Assembly: GCA_028687935.1 (NCBI GenBank)
Contig: JAQTZE010000001.1
Coordinates: forward strand, 279,633-343,632
Length of the DNA: 64,000 nucleotides
Direction: 5' to 3'
DNA from: Sulfurimonas sp.
GTDB lineage: Bacteria > Campylobacterota > Campylobacteria > Campylobacterales > Sulfurimonadaceae
A model generated the notes under the pieces. The model was given only the letters and a program-made list of their open reading frames with translations. It had not been told where the DNA came from and did not search any database. The first letter of the stretch is position 1. Each line of letters opens with the position of its first letter. Shown piece by piece: positions 1 to 10,172 of this stretch. A program made the position numbers and the translations under genes.

Positions 1-1944
1 GCGTTTAGCAGTAATGGGGAGTATTTTGCAGCAATGAGTTCTGATGAACAAGAGTCAAAACTTTTTAATGTCAGTACAAAAAAAGCTACTGCAAAAATGA
101 ACAGACACCAAGGGGAAGTCTCTTGTGTCTTTATCGATTCAAAAAACAGATATATGCTCTCTGGCGGAGATGATGGTAAGACTTTTGCCATAGATATCAA
201 AAGTGCAAAACTTGCGTTTACTCTTCCAATACATATTGATACGGTCAATGATATCGCCTGCAGTCTCAATGGAAACTGGATAGCTACTGCGAGTTATGAT
301 AAAAAAGTCTCCCTTTTTAACATAGCAACGATGACACCAAAAGATAAGTTTATAGGACATAGCGCTCCTGTTATGAAGCTAAAATTTATTGCAAATAATC
401 GACTTGTCAGTATTGACAAAGAAGCAAACGCAATCATTTGGAGCGTTGTAACTGGGAAAATTATAACAAGACTCCAAGGTATTCATGATGATGTTACACA
501 AATAGTCATCAGTAAAGATAATAAGTTTTTATTTTTAGGAACTGCCCTTGGATACATCATCGCATATGATCTTAAAACCTATCAACTTCTCTCGAAAAAC
601 TTTATCAAACTATCTTCCTCAATTACAGCTTTAGAGTTTGATGGAGCTACAAATGATCTTATTATTGGGACTGAAAAAGGAGATCTGCTTGCTTATTATA
701 TTTACGAGGGTGAGACCTTATTGCATGAGCTCTTAAGTGAAAAAAAATATGATGACATCATCAAGCAATCAGAGATAAACCCGTTTTTATCTTACACAAA
801 AATCTATGAACTTGTTTCTAATCTTTGGGAAAAAACAGTTGCACAGGCCAAGCTCTCTCTTGAAAAGGGAGATAAAAGAACAGCTATCAAACTCTTTGAC
901 AATTTTAAAACGATTCCTGCTAAAAACACTATCATTAAAAAAATATTACTTGAATATGAAGATTTTGACAAATTTTTACTCTTTGCAAAACAAGAAAAAT
1001 ATCCTCTTGCCTATGGACTTGCCAATGCGCATCCTATGTATAAAGAGTCAAAAGTATATAAAATCCTCGAATCAAGATGGAAAAAAGCTTTTTCTTTAGC
1101 GCAAAAGTTTACCATGGAGCCTAAAGGTGCTGAGAAAGCCAAAGAGATTTTATCACCTTATCGTGGTCTGAGTGAAAAAACACAGTTTATTCAAGATCTC
1201 CTCACGCAAGGGGAAGTTTATAAGCGTTTTCGCGTTTCTATCAGCCAAAAAGATTTTAAAATATCGTTTGAACTAATCAAGCAGCACCCATTTTTGATGG
1301 AGTTTGAAGAGTATGATGTTTTGATGCGCTATGCGGATACACTCTATATAAAATCACAGGAATGTATAAAAGCTGGAGATACGCACTCGGCTATCAAAAT
1401 GTTGAGAATTTTGACAGATTTTAGTGACTTTACTGAAGAGGTGAAAACACTTATGGTAGAGATAGAAGCAAAGGAGAAATTTTTTAACGCTGTCAAAGAA
1501 AACGATATGCTTCTTGCCTATAATCTCTTGGACAAAATAGAAGAGTTACAAGATACTCCCGATGGGAAGCTACTTCAAGAGCAATGGAATAGAGATCTTG
1601 CAAGTGCTAGTGAATATGCCGCTAAAGGATCTGTTGCGGGAATTCTTCAAGTTCTCAAGCCCTATATAAAAATACACTCAAAATTTATGTCTTTTGCGAC
1701 ACTCTTTGGTTGGTGTTATATGGTACAACTTGAAAATGCAATCAAGCTCAAAAAAGAGAGAGCAGAGATTGAAAATGGTATAAAAAATTATGTCCTCAAC
1801 TTTGGTATTCAAGACCAGATCGAAAACCTTTTTGCTGTTTTCATAAAACACTATCCAGACACAAAGCTCTCACTTGAACTCCTCTCAAAAGGTTCTCTCT
1901 CTATGTGGAGACCTCCAATGATTGTAAAATCTATTCTTGACTAG
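1..1944 (+). CDS. WD40-repeat protein, 5' end truncated by the window edge
   Basis: The ORF track starts at 34, but codons from position 1 are in frame (AFSSNGEYFAAMSSDEQESKLFNV) and look like a WD40 repeat. Further beta-propeller-like repeats (GGDDGKTFAIDI, ATASYDKKVSLFNI), then an alpha-helical C-terminal half. Confidence 0.75.
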   Translation, partial: AFSSNGEYFAAMSSDEQESKLFNVSTKKATAKMNRHQGEVSCVFIDSKNRYMLSGGDDGKTFAIDIKSAKLAFTLPIHIDTVNDIACSLNGNWIATASYDKKVSLFNIATMTPKDKFIGHSAPVMKLKFIANNRLVSIDKEANAIIWSVVTGKIITRLQGIHDDVTQIVISKDNKFLFLGTALGYIIAYDLKTYQLLSKNFIKLSSSITALEFDGATNDLIIGTEKGDLLAYYIYEGETLLHELLSEKKYDDIIKQSEINPFLSYTKIYELVSNLWEKTVAQAKLSLEKGDKRTAIKLFDNFKTIPAKNTIIKKILLEYEDFDKFLLFAKQEKYPLAYGLANAHPMYKESKVYKILESRWKKAFSLAQKFTMEPKGAEKAKEILSPYRGLSEKTQFIQDLLTQGEVYKRFRVSISQKDFKISFELIKQHPFLMEFEEYDVLMRYADTLYIKSQECIKAGDTHSAIKMLRILTDFSDFTEEVKTLMVEIEAKEKFFNAVKENDMLLAYNLLDKIEELQDTPDGKLLQEQWNRDLASASEYAAKGSVAGILQVLKPYIKIHSKFMSFATLFGWCYMVQLENAIKLKKERAEIENGIKNYVLNFGIQDQIENLFAVFIKHYPDTKLSLELLSKGSLSMWRPPMIVKSILD

Positions 1945-2040
1945 TTGCTTTAAACCTCCAAAAAACTAAACAACACACTTCAATTGCATTGAAGTAGCCT
2001 TTGTTATAATGAAAGCAATTTTTAATTATAAAGGCTGTTT

Positions 2041-2886
2041 ATGAATCTAATGTTTAAAATTTTGACACTTCTTGTGTTATTTGTTCTTCCGAGTACGCTT
2101 TGCGCTGCTGAGGAAGAAACGCAAGGAGTAAAAAAACTATTAGAAAAACCATTAATAGAAAGATATATTTTAGATGAGCTCAAAGATTTACGTTTAGAAA
2201 ATATGAAGCTGCGTAATGAGGTTGAGAGAAGAATCTCCAAGACAGAAGTCGAACAAACCGACCGCGCAGCAAGATATATGACTGATACGATAGGAAATGT
2301 TTTCTACCTTATTGCAGCTGCAACATCCATACTGATTTTTGCTGGATGGAACTCTCTTCGCGATATCAGAAGCAAAACAGAAAGTATCGTTGAAGAGCGA
2401 GTCAATCAGATCACACAAAAATACAACACGCAGATGCAAAGTCTTCAAGATACGATGACGCTACAATCCAAAAAAATACTTGATAACCAAAATAAAATTT
2501 ACAATACCCAATATATTCACTCTCTTTGGATGCGATCCAATCTAGAAACAAGCGCCCAATCACGCATAGATATCTATGATGAGATCATCAAAGTAAACGC
2601 AAATGATGCTGAAGTCTATGCCTACAAAGCAGATGCTGTCCTTGATATGGACGAGTACGAATGGGCTCTGAATCTTAGTAATAAAGCCATTGAAATTGAC
2701 CCCGAATATGGGTATGCGTACTGGCAACGTTCTTGCGCACATGCAGTACTTGGTAATAAGAAAGAAGCTGTAGCAGATTTGGCTACTGCTATACAAAAAT
2801 CACCTAATCTCAAAGATGAAATTGAGGGCGAGGAACTCTTTGAAAACTTGAAAGAAAATGAAGAGTTCAAAAAGTTTTTAAGCTAG
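2041..2886 (+). CDS. TPR-repeat membrane/periplasmic protein
   Basis: N-terminal signal-like segment, internal TM (VFYLIAAATSILIFAGW), C-terminal TPR motifs (AEVYAYKADAVLDMDEYEWALNLSNKAIEIDPEYGYAYWQRS). Confidence 0.7.
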   Translation: MNLMFKILTLLVLFVLPSTLCAAEEETQGVKKLLEKPLIERYILDELKDLRLENMKLRNEVERRISKTEVEQTDRAARYMTDTIGNVFYLIAAATSILIFAGWNSLRDIRSKTESIVEERVNQITQKYNTQMQSLQDTMTLQSKKILDNQNKIYNTQYIHSLWMRSNLETSAQSRIDIYDEIIKVNANDAEVYAYKADAVLDMDEYEWALNLSNKAIEIDPEYGYAYWQRSCAHAVLGNKKEAVADLATAIQKSPNLKDEIEGEELFENLKENEEFKKFLS

Positions 2887-3010
2887 ATACTTTATCTATT
2901 TAAATCTATATTAGAATAAAAAACTATCTCCCCTTTTAACCTCAAATATAGCTCCTTTTTTATATAATAACCGAATTTTCAAAATTAACATTTATAAGAG
3001 GAGACTTTTC

Positions 3011-4705
3011 ATGCAAATTAGTGGCGCACAGATGGTCATTGAAGCTTTGATTGCAGAGGGTGTAGATACAATTTTTGGCTACCCTGGTGGAGCAATCATG
3101 AACGTCTACGACGAAATATACAAGCAAGATGGTTTTCAACATATTTTAACTCGTCACGAGCAAGCTGCAGTCCATGCAGCAGAGGGTTACTCAAAGGCAA
3201 GTGGAAAAGTTGGCGTGGCACTCATAACGAGTGGCCCCGGTTTTACAAACGCAGTGACAGGTTTGGCAGATGCCTATATGGATTCTATTCCTTTGGTTGT
3301 TATCAGTGGACAGGTTCCTATGAGCCTTATTGGTACGGATGCGTTTCAAGAGATCGATGCAGTCGGTATCTCACGTCCTTGTACAAAACACAACTATCTT
3401 GTCACAGATGCCGCTGATTTGGCACGTGTACTTAAAGAGGCGTTTTACATCGCAGCAAGCGGTCGTCCAGGTCCTGTTCATGTTGATATCCCTAAAGATG
3501 TTACAGCACAGATCGCAGAGTTTGATTATTCAAAACCTGTGGAAATTGAGACATACAAACCAAATGTAGTCGGAAATCCTCGCCAAATCAAGAAAGCTAT
3601 TGAGGCTATCGCAAACTCTAAAAGACCACTCTTTTATTTAGGTGGTGGTATTATTAACTCAAACGCAGCTTATCAAGTAAGAGAACTTGTTAAAAAAACA
3701 GGAATCCCTGCTGTTGAGACTTTTATGGCACGTGGAACACTCTCTTATGATGATGAGCTTCTTATCTCTATGCTTGGTATGCATGGTTCTTACGCGGCAA
3801 ATATGGCGATGAGTGAAACAGATATGGTTATCGCTCTGGGTGCAAGATTTGATGACAGAGTTACTGGCAAACTCTCAGAATTTGCTAAAAACGCAGGAGT
3901 TATCCATGTGGATATTGATCCTGCAAGTATCTCAAAGCTTGTAAACGCAGACTTTCCTATCGTTGGTGATGTGAAAAATGTTGTTGAACAGATGCTTGAA
4001 AAGTGTTCAGAGATAGATCCTGATAATTATGAATCATGGAGAGAGACTATCAATAACTTTGATGAGTTGCATCCGCTAACTTTTCATGAAGACACAGACA
4101 GAATTAAGCCGCAATGGGTTGTAAAACGTGTGGGTGAGCTTCTTGGCGATAGTGCAAACATCTCTACTGACGTTGGACAACACCAGATGTGGTCAGCGCA
4201 GTTTTATCCATTTAGCAGACCTCGTCAATGGATAAGCTCTGGTGGTCTTGGCACAATGGGCTTTGGTTTTCCAGCGGCTATCGGTGTAAAAGCAGCAGCG
4301 CCAGATAAAGTAAGTATAAACATTACAGGTGATGGCTCTATTTTGATGAATATCCAAGAGCTGATGACGGCAGTTGAGAAAAAGCTACCAGTTATCAACA
4401 TCATCTTAAATAATAATTATCTTGGAATGGTTCGCCAGTGGCAAACTCTTTTCTATGACAAACGCCATAGTGAGACAGATCTCTCAGTACAGCCTGACTT
4501 TGTAAAAGTTTCAGAAGCATTTGGCGGTATAGGGTATAGAGTTACTACAAAAGAAGAGTTTGATATTGCGCTCAAAGAGTCAGTTGAGAAAAATGTTGTC
4601 TCCATCATCGATGTTGTTGTTGAGAGACTTGAGAATGTTATGCCGATGGTCCCAGCAGGTGGAAGTCTGTTTAACATGATGTTATTAGAGAAAAAGGAGA
4701 AGTAG
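3011..4705 (+). CDS. ilvB: Acetolactate synthase large subunit
   Basis: TPP-enzyme family: GYPGGAIMNVYDE, HEQAAVHAAEGYSKASGKVGV, GDGSILMNIQEL; followed by ilvH. Confidence 0.95.
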   Translation: MQISGAQMVIEALIAEGVDTIFGYPGGAIMNVYDEIYKQDGFQHILTRHEQAAVHAAEGYSKASGKVGVALITSGPGFTNAVTGLADAYMDSIPLVVISGQVPMSLIGTDAFQEIDAVGISRPCTKHNYLVTDAADLARVLKEAFYIAASGRPGPVHVDIPKDVTAQIAEFDYSKPVEIETYKPNVVGNPRQIKKAIEAIANSKRPLFYLGGGIINSNAAYQVRELVKKTGIPAVETFMARGTLSYDDELLISMLGMHGSYAANMAMSETDMVIALGARFDDRVTGKLSEFAKNAGVIHVDIDPASISKLVNADFPIVGDVKNVVEQMLEKCSEIDPDNYESWRETINNFDELHPLTFHEDTDRIKPQWVVKRVGELLGDSANISTDVGQHQMWSAQFYPFSRPRQWISSGGLGTMGFGFPAAIGVKAAAPDKVSINITGDGSILMNIQELMTAVEKKLPVINIILNNNYLGMVRQWQTLFYDKRHSETDLSVQPDFVKVSEAFGGIGYRVTTKEEFDIALKESVEKNVVSIIDVVVERLENVMPMVPAGGSLFNMMLLEKKEK

Positions 4706-4706
4706 T

Positions 4707-5183
4707 ATGACTGAAAATAGTGAAAGAAGAGTAGTTTCAGTTATCGTTGTCAACGAAGCGAGTGTTTTGTCTCGTATTACAGATCTTTTCTCTGGTCGTG
4801 GTTACAACATTACATCTTTAACTGTTGCTCCGATTCCTGATAGCAAGTACTCAAGACTTACGATAGTAACTTCAGGCTCTGTGAGAGTTATTGAGCAGAT
4901 TACAAAACAGTTGCACAAACTTATACCTGTTTTAAAAGTATATGAGCATGCTGACCTTGTTGAAAAAGAGATGGCTTTGGTTAAGTTTCCTATTACTGAA
5001 AATATTAGTGATATAAACGCAATATGTGAAGCATACAACGGCAAAATCGTCAATGTGGGCAATGATGTTATTATCACAATGGTTGCAGATGAGCCAAAGA
5101 GAATTGATCATTATCTTGAAGCCATCAAAAGATACAATCCAAAAGAGATAGTACGAAGTGGTGCTGTTGCGCTCGAGAGATAG
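4707..5183 (+). CDS. ilvH: Acetolactate synthase small (regulatory) subunit
   Basis: N-terminal ACT domain (VSVIVVNEASVLSRITDLFSGRGYNITSLTVAP); directly downstream of ilvB. Confidence 0.95.
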   Translation: MTENSERRVVSVIVVNEASVLSRITDLFSGRGYNITSLTVAPIPDSKYSRLTIVTSGSVRVIEQITKQLHKLIPVLKVYEHADLVEKEMALVKFPITENISDINAICEAYNGKIVNVGNDVIITMVADEPKRIDHYLEAIKRYNPKEIVRSGAVALER

Positions 5184-5186
5184 AGT

Positions 5187-6140
5187 ATGCAGCTTCAAGA
5201 GATAGCATCTCTCCTCGGATGCGAGATCACTTCTAGTAATACGCAGATCACGGGTATGAATACCCTCAAAGATGCTTCAGCTTCTGAAATCTCTTTTATA
5301 GCAAACTCCAAATATATCAAAGAGATACAAACTACCAAAGCTGCAGCGGTTATTATCAATGCTGCCTTGGTGGAACATTTGCCACAGGGATGTGTAGCGC
5401 TTGTTGTGGAACATCCTTACTGGTCTATGGCAGAGCTCTCAAAGTATTTTGCACCAAGTATAGAAGAGCTAAACGCAGCTCCCGCTATAATAGGTGAGGG
5501 CAGTAATATATCTCCAAAAGTAGAACTTGCAAAGGGTTCTGTTATAGGAAAAAACTGCACAATTCTCGCTCATGTCTATGTGGGCGCAAATACACGCATC
5601 GGTGACAATACAATCATCTATCCAAATGTAACAATCTACAGAGACAGTGTCATTGGAAATGATTGTCGTATACATGCAGGCGCTGTGATAGGTGGTGATG
5701 GTTTTGGATTTGCCAGTAACAAACGCGGTGAACACAAAAAGATCTATCAAAATGGAAATGTAGTCATAGAAGATGATGTCGAAATCGGCAATAATACTAC
5801 GATAGACAGAGCTGTTTTTGGAAGCACAATTATCAAAAAAGGTGCCAGACTTGATAATCTTATTCAAGTCGGACACAACTGCGAGATAGGTGAATACGCT
5901 GTAGCGGCTGCTCAAAGCGGTTTTGCAGGTTCGAGTATTATCGGTCGCAGTAATGTCTTTGGAGCACAATCAGGTGTTTCTGGACATCTCAAGATCGCAC
6001 CTTTTAATACATTTGCAGCAAGAACTGGTGTGACAAAAAATGTTGAAGTCAGTGGAAAGACTTTTGCCGGTTTTCCGTTTATGGATCACAAACTATGGCT
6101 TAAAATTCAGGCCAAACTTGCTAGACTTGTTAAACAATAA
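5187..6140 (+). CDS. lpxD: UDP-3-O-acylglucosamine N-acyltransferase
   Basis: Left-handed beta-helix hexapeptide repeats with LpxD N-terminal domain; GGDGFGFA, IQVGHNCEIG, GKTFAGFPFMDHKLWLK. Confidence 0.93.
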   Translation: MQLQEIASLLGCEITSSNTQITGMNTLKDASASEISFIANSKYIKEIQTTKAAAVIINAALVEHLPQGCVALVVEHPYWSMAELSKYFAPSIEELNAAPAIIGEGSNISPKVELAKGSVIGKNCTILAHVYVGANTRIGDNTIIYPNVTIYRDSVIGNDCRIHAGAVIGGDGFGFASNKRGEHKKIYQNGNVVIEDDVEIGNNTTIDRAVFGSTIIKKGARLDNLIQVGHNCEIGEYAVAAAQSGFAGSSIIGRSNVFGAQSGVSGHLKIAPFNTFAARTGVTKNVEVSGKTFAGFPFMDHKLWLKIQAKLARLVKQ

Positions 6141-6159
6141 ATTACAAAAGGAAATTAAA

Positions 6160-6363
6160 ATGTCTCAAACTATTGCATTAAACGGAACAAAAAAAGGTGT
6201 TATTTCTGTAACAAAGATCGATGAGCCATATGGAGCGGGGAGTGCAAGTGTTGCAAGTATCGGTATTTCTTTAGCTGGAAATGCAGATGCACCTGAGTGG
6301 AAAGTTCATATTCCTCTTGAGAACCTTGATGCAGTCATCAAGGCTTTACAAGAATTAAAGTAG
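6160..6363 (+). CDS. Small conserved hypothetical protein (67 aa)
   Basis: ATG at 6160 with RBS-like aaaggaaatt; MSQTIALNGTKKGVISVTKIDEPYGAG... The ORF-track extension to 6040 overlaps lpxD and is unlikely. Confidence 0.6.
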   Translation: MSQTIALNGTKKGVISVTKIDEPYGAGSASVASIGISLAGNADAPEWKVHIPLENLDAVIKALQELK

Positions 6364-6371
6364 GTTTTTAC

Positions 6372-7541
6372 CTACTTTTTAAGTCCTTTTACAAACCCTT
6401 CTATTCTTTTAATTCCTTCACGAATACTTTGGATATCAGTCGCAAAACTAAATCTGAAATAGCCCTCGCTACCAAAACCTACGCCTGGAACAACTGCTAC
6501 ACCTGTTTGAGATAAAAGCTCTTTACAAAATTCCATTGAATCATTACTAACTTTTTTGATATTAACAAAAAGGTAAAACGCACCATCAGGTTTATAAACA
6601 CTCAGACCATCAACGGCATTAAAAAGATCTACTGCTTCATCACGACGTGCTTTAAACGCAACTCTCATCGTCTCAATATCTGCATCAGCATCACCGTTTA
6701 AACCTACGATTGCAGCTTTTTGCGTGATAGAATTGATATTTGAGGTGCTTTGAGATTGGAGTTTTTTCGTTGCTTGAATAAGCTCTGTATTGTGCGCAGC
6801 CATATATCCAAATCTCCAACCTGTCATAGCAACTGATTTACTCAGACCATTGATAGTTACAGTACGTTTGTACATATCTTCACTCACAGCAGCAGCAGAA
6901 GTGAATTCACCTTCATAAAGAAGTTTTTCATACATCTCATCACTTGCTACGATGATATTTGTCCCTTCAAGCACTTTTCCAAGTTCTGTAAGCTCAGCTT
7001 TCGAATAGACTGAACCTGTAGGATTGGACGGTGATGTAAGTACTATCATCTTTGTTTTTGGAGTGATTGCATCTTGTAACTGTTTTGGAGTGATTTTAAA
7101 CGCACTCTCATCACTTGTATGAATCTCAACGACTGTTCCACCGCAGTATAAAACCAACTCAGGATAGGTAACCCAGTAAGGAGCAGGGATGATAACTTCA
7201 TCACCTTTTTGGATTGTTGCAGCAAAAAGATTGAAAAGTGAGTGTTTTGCGCCATTATTTGCAATGATTTGATTCGGTGCATATGTAAGACCGTTGTCTC
7301 TTTTGAGCTTGTTTGCAATAGCTACTTTAAGGGCAGGGATGCCATCAACCGCTGTATACTTTGTAAAACCTTCATTAATTGCTGCAATAGCTGCATCTTT
7401 GATGACTTGTGGTGTATCAAAATCAGGCTCTCCAGCAGAAAAACTAAGGATATCTTTTCCTTCTGCTTTTAGCTCTTGTGCAAGTGTTGAAATTGCGATT
7501 GTAATAGACTCAGATAGTGTGTTAATGCGGTCAGTTAGCAT
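6372..7541 (-). CDS. aspB: Aspartate aminotransferase (class I PLP aminotransferase)
   Basis: SPSNPTGSVYSKAEL and PLP-lysine motif NGLSKSVAMTGWRFGY. Confidence 0.9.
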   Translation of the reverse strand: MLTDRINTLSESITIAISTLAQELKAEGKDILSFSAGEPDFDTPQVIKDAAIAAINEGFTKYTAVDGIPALKVAIANKLKRDNGLTYAPNQIIANNGAKHSLFNLFAATIQKGDEVIIPAPYWVTYPELVLYCGGTVVEIHTSDESAFKITPKQLQDAITPKTKMIVLTSPSNPTGSVYSKAELTELGKVLEGTNIIVASDEMYEKLLYEGEFTSAAAVSEDMYKRTVTINGLSKSVAMTGWRFGYMAAHNTELIQATKKLQSQSTSNINSITQKAAIVGLNGDADADIETMRVAFKARRDEAVDLFNAVDGLSVYKPDGAFYLFVNIKKVSNDSMEFCKELLSQTGVAVVPGVGFGSEGYFRFSFATDIQSIREGIKRIEGFVKGLKK

Positions 7542-7610
7542 AAATACCCTTTAGGTGAAAATAATTTTCGTATTGTACTAAAATAATGTAAAACCTAAGG
7601 GTGTTTGTGC

Positions 7611-8312
7611 CTAATTTTTCATAGCTTTTATAAAAGATTCATAGATTTGTTCCAATTCTAAATCTTTTTCAAGGACGCCTTTGTTATCCTCAACCAATAT
7701 ATGCTCTAAAATTGCAACCCTTTTAAGAAGGTACTCGAACATCTCTTTGTTGATATCAGGAAGCATATTGTGCATAAAAGGATCTTTACATCTTCCTTTT
7801 TCTATGACACTTGCCGGTATACCAATTGCAGTTGAGCAATCTGGAACATGCTTCACGACAACAGAATTTGCACCTATTTTTGCATACTCTCCAATGACGA
7901 TATTCCCAAGAACTTTTGCTCCAGCACCGATAACAGCACCTTTTTTAATAGTAGGGTGGCGTTTACCTTGAATGAGTGAGACACCGCCAAGTGTAACGCC
8001 TTGATAAATAAGAACATCTTCTTCGATAATAGTAGTCTCACCGATCACAACACCGATACCATGATCTATAAAGACTCTTCTACCAATTTGTGCAGCAGGG
8101 TGGATATCAATATTTGTAAGAATTTGGTTGAGTCCCATAATGATTCTAGCTAGGCGTTTGAAGTTATTTGTATGGAGTTTGTGCGCTACCCGGTACCAAG
8201 CAATCGCCCAGACACCAGGATAGTTGAATAAAAAATCTATCCTTGAGTTGAGCGCTGGATCATTATTGTACGCGTTTGCAAAGTCTTCTTTTATATCAGA
8301 AAATAGTCCCAA
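7611..8312 (-). CDS. cysE: Serine O-acetyltransferase
   Basis: Hexapeptide repeats; DIHPAAQIGRRVFIDHGIGVVIGETTIIEEDVLIYQGVTLGG. Confidence 0.93.
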   Translation of the reverse strand: MGLFSDIKEDFANAYNNDPALNSRIDFLFNYPGVWAIAWYRVAHKLHTNNFKRLARIIMGLNQILTNIDIHPAAQIGRRVFIDHGIGVVIGETTIIEEDVLIYQGVTLGGVSLIQGKRHPTIKKGAVIGAGAKVLGNIVIGEYAKIGANSVVVKHVPDCSTAIGIPASVIEKGRCKDPFMHNMLPDINKEMFEYLLKRVAILEHILVEDNKGVLEKDLELEQIYESFIKAMKN

Positions 8313-8334
8313 TGTTTTATCCTAAAATAGTATA

Positions 8335-10164
8335 TTAGTTTGTAGTACGTAAATAGCCGTTTTGCTCTACAAACATCTCTAGTTTTGCAAGTGTATCATC
8401 TTTTTCTTCTGCTGTAATAAATTCACTTTTAAGCAAATCGCCTTTAAGTTTATTTAAAATTTCTTTTTGATCATAGCCAATAGAACCAAGAATACTGAGG
8501 ATACTTTTTGACTTTACTTCTTTCGTGATTTCATACGATGTATCATTGATGGTAACTGTATATTCACCAGGGTGAGTAAAGAGGTTGTGACTCATACCCA
8601 AAGTCTCTTGGTAGGCTCCAACATTGAAAAAGCCTAAAAAATAATCTTCTTCATCCAAGTTGATATCGTGTAAGTAGAGTGGTTTGTCAGGTTTAAAACC
8701 TATCTCTCCATCACTATCACAAGTAATATCCCAAATAGATGCAGCACGAATTGGTGCTGCGTTTAGATGGTGCAATGGCATAACAGGGAAGTGCTGATTT
8801 AAACCCCAATAATCCGGTAAACTCTGAAAAATTGATGCGTTTATCAGATATCTTTCTTGCAATTTTACTTGAAGTTGTGCAAGCTCATTTGTAGGATTTG
8901 CCGATGTCAAATACAATGCTCTTTTAATAATATTATGTACCAATATCTCTGCGTTTGAGCGATCCTGAAGATCAATATATCCTAGATCAAAGAGAGTCAA
9001 GAGCGATTCCATATGGTCAAGCGCATCGTGAAGGAACTCTGTACAGTTTTGGTTGTTAAGAAGCGTATTTAACTCTATAAGCTCTTCAACAAGCGGTGGA
9101 TTCTCTTCTTTGAAGCTCAAAAGTTTCTCATGATAATCCTGAGTAAAAAGTTCAAGAACAGGAGTAATGAGTACGGCATGACTTGCTACGATAAATCTTC
9201 CTGATTCTGTATAGATATCAGGATGTTTAACATGTTTTGCATCCATGATCTCACGGAGTAAGAAAACAACACTGTTTGAGAACTCTTCAATTGAGTAGTT
9301 TCTTGATTTTGACTGAGTATGTTGATCATATTCTATCGCCAAACCACCCCCAATATTGATACTTCCAAGTGAAGTAGCACCCATTTTTTTGAGTTCTGCA
9401 TAGATATTTCCGGCTTCTCTGAGCGCGCGTTTGAGTGGAGCAATATCAGACATTTGTGAGCCAATATGAAAGTGAATCATAGTAAAGTATTGGAGTAAGT
9501 CTGCTTGGGTAAGAAGCGAAATAGCTTCAATTATCTCTGTAGAAGTGAGTCCGAATTTTGCATCCATACCACCACTTTTTGCCCAAATACCGCTTCCAGC
9601 ACTGTGAAGTCTTACGCGAATACCGATTTTAGGAACTTTGAGGCCACACTCTTGCGCAACTTCAATGATAGTCTCAAGCTCGCCAAGACCTTCAATTGTT
9701 ATCGTGATATTATGACCGCTTTGTGCAGCAATAAAGCCAAGCGTAATCATCTCTTTATCTTTAAAGCCATTAACAGTGATAGGTGCTCCATCTGGTGTTT
9801 TGCTCATTGCAAGAATAAGCTCTGCTTTTGAACCAGCTTCCAAACCATAATTATAGTGTGAACCCTGACTCGTTACAGCTTCAACTGCATTTGGAAATTG
9901 ATTTACCTTCAGTGGAAAAACGGCATGAAAACCACCCTCATACTGATTTTCTTGAATAGCTTTTTCAAAATAGGAGTAGAGACTTTTGATCTGTCTTCTT
10001 ATAAGATGCGGAAATCTTATGAGTATAGGCCCTTTAATATCGTTTTGTCTAATCTCTTTTGCTATCTGAAAAAGAGAAGGCATACATTTGTAATTGAGCT
10101 TAAGTTCGCCGTCTTCTATTATAAAATTATTGTTAGACCATATACTGAGACCATAGTTTTGCAT
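8335..10164 (-). CDS. speA: Biosynthetic arginine decarboxylase
   Basis: Fold-III PLP decarboxylase, SpeA-like: FPLKVNQFPNAVEAV, YTESGRFIVASHAV, LFNVGAYQETLGMSHNLF-type C terminus. Confidence 0.93.
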   Translation of the reverse strand: MQNYGLSIWSNNNFIIEDGELKLNYKCMPSLFQIAKEIRQNDIKGPILIRFPHLIRRQIKSLYSYFEKAIQENQYEGGFHAVFPLKVNQFPNAVEAVTSQGSHYNYGLEAGSKAELILAMSKTPDGAPITVNGFKDKEMITLGFIAAQSGHNITITIEGLGELETIIEVAQECGLKVPKIGIRVRLHSAGSGIWAKSGGMDAKFGLTSTEIIEAISLLTQADLLQYFTMIHFHIGSQMSDIAPLKRALREAGNIYAELKKMGATSLGSINIGGGLAIEYDQHTQSKSRNYSIEEFSNSVVFLLREIMDAKHVKHPDIYTESGRFIVASHAVLITPVLELFTQDYHEKLLSFKEENPPLVEELIELNTLLNNQNCTEFLHDALDHMESLLTLFDLGYIDLQDRSNAEILVHNIIKRALYLTSANPTNELAQLQVKLQERYLINASIFQSLPDYWGLNQHFPVMPLHHLNAAPIRAASIWDITCDSDGEIGFKPDKPLYLHDINLDEEDYFLGFFNVGAYQETLGMSHNLFTHPGEYTVTINDTSYEITKEVKSKSILSILGSIGYDQKEILNKLKGDLLKSEFITAEEKDDTLAKLEMFVEQNGYLRTTN

Positions 10165-10172
10165 TGTTATCC

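Noticed and set aside
34-1944. Complete WD40 gene starting at 34
   Set aside because: Codons upstream to the window edge are in frame and look like a WD40 repeat, so the gene is 5' truncated.
1977-1995. Inverted repeat acttcaa-ttgca-ttgaagt between the WD40 and TPR genes
   Set aside because: Only 7-bp arms and no T-run; could be chance in AT-rich sequence, so not called as a terminator or operator.
5469-5969. 166-aa antisense ORF opposite lpxD
   Set aside because: Mirror frame of the lpxD hexapeptide repeat region; no recognisable domain.
6040-6363. 107-aa ORF overlapping the end of lpxD
   Set aside because: Trimmed to the internal ATG at 6160, which has a ribosome-binding site and avoids the lpxD overlap.
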